A DNA stretch of 9,085 nucleotides from an uncultured Eubacteriales bacterium (GTDB lineage Bacteria > Bacillota > Clostridia > Oscillospirales > Acutalibacteraceae), in assembly GCA_900321665.1 (NCBI GenBank), contig ONWY01000034.1:1-9085 (forward strand), given 5' to 3'. The translations under genes were made by a program, and so were the position numbers. The notes under the pieces were generated by a model, which was not told where the DNA came from, did not search any database, and was given only the letters and a program-made list of their open reading frames with translations. Positions 6,254 to 9,085 of the stretch are shown here, in pieces (positions within the stretch are counted from its first letter, which is position 1; every line of letters starts with the position of its first letter).

Positions 6254-7330
6254 ATGTTTTTTCATCTTTACGACGGCCTTTCCGGTTACCAATTAATCGG
6301 TTGGGTGCTGGTCTTCGTAGGCCTTGTGGTAGCCAATGAGCTGGCAAGGCGTACGAAAGCGGGCGGAATATTCTTCTTTGGAATTGTTCCGATTGCTTTG
6401 ACCGTTTATTTCGTTGTTATCAACATCGGTGCAAAGACCTTTGCTGCTAACAATCCGACCATTGTTGAAATGAATGGTTGGTTCCACTATGCAAAGCTTT
6501 ATGCGGCAACCATCGGCTGCGTCGGCTTTATGTTCCTTAAGTACAAATGGGGCAAAATCGGCAAAGTCAATTGGTTTAAAGCGTTCCCGTTTGTGATTGT
6601 CGGCATCAACATCTTAATCGCTGTTGCATCCGATTTTGAGAGCGCTATCAAGGGCTTTATGGCTGCAGGCTCTCTTTCCGGCGGCTGGTGGTATTCCAGC
6701 GAAGGCGTTTGGCTTTACGGCGGCTGGTGGAATGTGCTCAACGGCATCGCAGGCTTAATCAACATCATGTGCATGACCGGTTGGTGGGGCATCTATTCCT
6801 CCAAGAATAAGCGCCAGGATATGCTGTGGCCCGATATGACATGGCAGTTTATCATCGCTTATGATGTTTGGAACTTTGCTTATACCTACCTCAACCTCCC
6901 GAACCACTCCTGGTACTGCGGTCTCGCGCTGCTTCTTGCACCGACCTTCGCAAACACCTTCTGGAACAAGGGCGGTTGGATTCAAAACCGTGCAAACACC
7001 CTGGCTATCTGGTGTATGTTTGCTCAGGTGGTTCCGGCATTCCAAAACCACTCCAAGTTCACCGTTCTTCCCTCGCTGTATGTGGAGCCGAGCAAGTTTA
7101 TCGCTTCCTTCAGCGGCAAGATGAACCCCGACTTGGTTCTCACCGCTGCCGATGCTAATCCGCAAGCACAGGGTATCATTGCCGTTGCTGCAATTCTCAT
7201 TAATGTGATTGTGATTTGCAACATCATTAAGAGAGCAAAGGCACAGGGCATCAACCCCTACAAGCAGGAAGTATTCAAGGGCACCAGAGACTTTGAAGAA
7301 GCTATGGCAAGAGCAGAAGAAGCTGCTTAA
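6254..7330 (+). CDS. Polytopic membrane protein, probable DUF5692 family
   Basis: A 358-residue integral membrane protein with about eight or nine hydrophobic segments, near residues 13-30, 38-57, 79-97, 108-126, 158-180, 196-213, 219-238, 247-262 and 305-325. It is rich in Trp and aromatics, with conserved-looking polar blocks at membrane edges: NELARRTK (28-35), WNVLNGIAG (159-167), KRQDMLWPDM (186-195) and YDVWNFAYTY (203-212). These blocks resemble what I recall of DUF5692; the function is unknown. No Ni/Co transporter motif such as the HX4DH of NiCoT is visible. The cytoplasmic tail (about 327-358) is charged. The start at 6254 follows AGGAGG (6241-6246) by seven bases; the ATG at 6248 is too close, and the frame continuing into hypA is spurious. 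It is last in the hyp operon and followed by a terminator. Confidence 0.8.
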   Translation: MFFHLYDGLSGYQLIGWVLVFVGLVVANELARRTKAGGIFFFGIVPIALTVYFVVINIGAKTFAANNPTIVEMNGWFHYAKLYAATIGCVGFMFLKYKWGKIGKVNWFKAFPFVIVGINILIAVASDFESAIKGFMAAGSLSGGWWYSSEGVWLYGGWWNVLNGIAGLINIMCMTGWWGIYSSKNKRQDMLWPDMTWQFIIAYDVWNFAYTYLNLPNHSWYCGLALLLAPTFANTFWNKGGWIQNRANTLAIWCMFAQVVPAFQNHSKFTVLPSLYVEPSKFIASFSGKMNPDLVLTAADANPQAQGIIAVAAILINVIVICNIIKRAKAQGINPYKQEVFKGTRDFEEAMARAEEAA

Positions 7331-7359
7331 GTTTCGCTTGAAAACAGTTTGTTTTAATC

Positions 7360-7391
7360 AAAAAAGCTATCGGGAAACCGGTAGCTTTTTT
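7360..7391 (+). terminator. Rho-independent terminator of the hyp operon
   Basis: An A-rich 5' arm ending in GCTATCGG (7360-7373) pairs with CCGGTAGC plus six T bases (7378-7391) through one T-G wobble, closing on a GAAA tetraloop (7374-7377). It lies 29 bases after the membrane-protein stop codon. The A and T tracts make it potentially bidirectional. Confidence 0.93.
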
Positions 7392-7462
7392 CTGCTTCGC
7401 TGCTAACAGGGGGGCACTATCCATATTTAGTGTAGAGCAGTGCGAATGTAACCAAAATATTG

Positions 7463-7491
7463 TTGACGATAGATGTAATTAATGATATACT
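7463..7491 (+). promoter_or_regulatory. Extended -10 promoter of the glycosyltransferase gene
   Basis: TTGACG (7463-7468), exactly 17 bases, then TATACT (7486-7491) with TG at 7483-7484 forming an extended -10. Five of six positions match in each box. Start is predicted near 7498, giving a leader of about 34 bases with GGAGG (7516-7520) eleven bases before the ATG. Confidence 0.8.
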
Positions 7492-7503
7492 AATTTAGTA
7501 TAT
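7485..7503. promoter_or_regulatory. Palindrome overlapping the -10 box and start site
   Basis: ATATACTAA (7485-7493) and TTAGTATAT (7495-7503) are perfect inverse complements around a single T. The left arm contains the whole -10 box and the right arm covers the predicted start site, a position where a dimeric repressor would block polymerase. AT-rich composition makes a chance origin possible. Confidence 0.45.
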
Positions 7504-7531
7504 ATTTTTATCCTTGGAGGATTTTCCCGAT

Positions 7532-9085
7532 ATGAAAATCAGTATTCTTTATGCGATTGAGCACGAAGCCTTTGAGCAAAGCGCAAGGGCGTATCTTGCG
7601 CAGCTGCCGGCAGGGCAGGGGCAATTGATTTTGCTTGACCGCGTTTGCAGTGAAGCCACCAAAGCGACTGCGCAGCGCCTATGCGCGCAATCCGGCGCAG
7701 CAGTATATTTTGAAGCACCGGAAATCGGTTTGGCGGCGCTGTATAACAAGTTTTACGAAAAGGCGACAGGTGAGATTATCAACTTTACCAATTCGCACTT
7801 AACCCCCGACCCCGGCGTGCTTGCACAGGTGCTTTCCGCGCTGGCGGGCGAGGTGAAAATTGCAGGCTGTCTGAGCCGTGACAGCGGCTCCTATACTCAC
7901 CCGAAGCTGATTGATTCGCTTTCGGATAAGGAATTTATCGGCTTTGAGGGAGACCCCATTGTTGCGGACCTGTTTTTTGGCGGTTATTTCTACAAAAAAG
8001 AGGTGTGCGATGCGCTCCGCTTTGATGAAAGTGTGATTGATTACGAGTGTGGCACCTTCTATATTTTGAACTTAGCGCTCCATGCCGGCGAGGCTTGCGG
8101 CGCAGATAAAATGGTATTTTTGAAAAATGCCACCATTATGTACGATGAGGAATATGCCCAGCGCGCGATTGACCGCTTCGGCTCGCATGACATTCGCTGG
8201 TATACCGATACCTATCGCCATCACTATTTACCGCTTTTGGAGCAGCAAAAGCAGCAAAAGGGCACCGTGCCGCTGTTTTTGCAGACCGCTGTGTTTTACT
8301 GCACCGCGTTTCGCTTCTTAACGAATATGGACGGCAGAAACACCGAGCTGCTTGCCGGCGAGGAGTTAGAGGAATTTATTGACACGGTTTGCGATACCCT
8401 GCAGTATATTGATGACAGTATCTTAACCAAGGATTCCAACCACTGCCAATTCCGCATTACCTACAAAATGGCATATTTGCTGATGTACATTAAGTATAAG
8501 AGAAATCCCGAGGATTTCAAGATGAGCTTTGATGTTGCCAACAACCGCGTTTTTGCGATTATGAACGGCTACACCTATAATATCAGCAATGCCGTGCAGG
8601 TTAATGCGATTAATTATCAGGATAAGACCCTGACCTTTGACTTAGCATATATGTACTCGCAGCTGTTGGATGCGCACCCCGGTTGTATTCACGCTTTTGT
8701 AAACGGGAAGGAAGTGCCCATCGAGGAAAACCACATCTATTCCATGACAAAGTATTTCACCGTACCGGGCTTTAAAAAGTATACCTACTATTTAAAATGC
8801 AAGATTGACCCGACCAAAAACACGGAAATTAAGTTTATTTTAGAGCTGCATAACAAGAAAATCCTGATGCCGTTCCAATTCTTGAAGCCCGCCGCGCGCT
8901 TGACCAATAAATATCCGCATGCGTATTGGGCATACAAGGATATCACGGTCTATTACATTGATAAAAAGCTGATGATAACCCCGCGCTCGAAGGCGGTGAA
9001 TTTCAAGAAGGAAATCCATTTCTTTATTGATTTGCTGCGCTTCTCGCTCGGTTCGTTTAAGATTAAAATGCCGCTCATTCGCTTC
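7532..9085 (+). CDS. Glycosyltransferase/TagF-like wall-polymer protein, 3' end missing
   Basis: The frame is open for 518 residues and runs off the window without a stop. Residues 1-230 look like a divergent GT-A (family 2) fold: first strand KISILYA, LILLDR, EIINFTNSHLTPDPGVL (81-97), ADLFFGGYFYKKEV (145-158) and FDESVIDYECGTFYILNLAL (164-183). The usual acidic NSDD-type motif reads NSH here, so this domain may be degenerate. Residues 245-330 are helical. About 335-505 is a strand-rich linker resembling the part that precedes the polymerase domain in fused CDP-glycerol glycerophosphotransferases. The likely role is teichoic acid or capsule synthesis at the inner membrane face. The ATG follows GGAGG (7516-7520) and a dedicated promoter. 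The polymerase domain, if present, lies beyond the window, so the specific activity is inferred. Confidence 0.6.
   Translation, partial: MKISILYAIEHEAFEQSARAYLAQLPAGQGQLILLDRVCSEATKATAQRLCAQSGAAVYFEAPEIGLAALYNKFYEKATGEIINFTNSHLTPDPGVLAQVLSALAGEVKIAGCLSRDSGSYTHPKLIDSLSDKEFIGFEGDPIVADLFFGGYFYKKEVCDALRFDESVIDYECGTFYILNLALHAGEACGADKMVFLKNATIMYDEEYAQRAIDRFGSHDIRWYTDTYRHHYLPLLEQQKQQKGTVPLFLQTAVFYCTAFRFLTNMDGRNTELLAGEELEEFIDTVCDTLQYIDDSILTKDSNHCQFRITYKMAYLLMYIKYKRNPEDFKMSFDVANNRVFAIMNGYTYNISNAVQVNAINYQDKTLTFDLAYMYSQLLDAHPGCIHAFVNGKEVPIEENHIYSMTKYFTVPGFKKYTYYLKCKIDPTKNTEIKFILELHNKKILMPFQFLKPAARLTNKYPHAYWAYKDITVYYIDKKLMITPRSKAVNFKKEIHFFIDLLRFSLGSFKIKMPLIRF

Noticed and set aside
7392..7462. Small RNA or gene in the gap after the hyp operon
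   Set aside because: Apart from a weak CACTA/TAGTG inverted pair (7415-7432), there is no open frame, terminator or recognisable RNA structure.

Overview
The window looks like chromosomal DNA from an obligately anaerobic, moderate-GC member of the Clostridia, probably a gut-type lineage near the Oscillospirales. This is inferred from AGGAGG-type ribosome binding sites, consensus sigma-A promoters with AT-rich intergenic DNA, an oxygen-sensitive Fe-S flavoprotein, and a hairpin repeat of the kind common in gut Firmicutes. The genus cannot be fixed from the sequence alone. All recognised genes lie on the + strand.

Layout. Positions 1-465 hold no gene. They contain a likely leftward promoter for a gene outside the window and a MITE-like inverted-repeat element (79-411), whose right end supplies the -35 box of a perfect consensus promoter. 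That promoter drives malQ (466-1941, 4-alpha-glucanotransferase), a monocistronic gene closed by a strong terminator (1966-1995). A second promoter (2054-2082) starts an apparent four-gene operon: hypB (2147-2821), a 935-residue Fe-S/FAD/NAD(P) fusion protein (2924-5731), hypA (5857-6201) and a polytopic membrane protein that looks like the DUF5692 family (6254-7330). It ends at a terminator with a GAAA loop (7360-7391). A third promoter (7463-7491), with a palindrome over its -10 box, precedes a gene cut by the window end (7532-9085). This gene probably encodes a glycosyltransferase/TagF-like polymerase for teichoic acid or another wall or capsule polymer.

How the genes may work together. 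HypA and HypB are the nickel-delivery pair normally used for [NiFe]-hydrogenase, but no hydrogenase, urease or hypCDEF gene is visible here. Instead the two genes flank a large electron-transfer flavoprotein and sit with a membrane protein of unknown function. The most interesting hypothesis is that these four genes form a functional unit: nickel insertion or trafficking coupled to a redox enzyme and perhaps to a membrane partner. MalQ serves maltodextrin/glycogen metabolism and appears unrelated to this unit.
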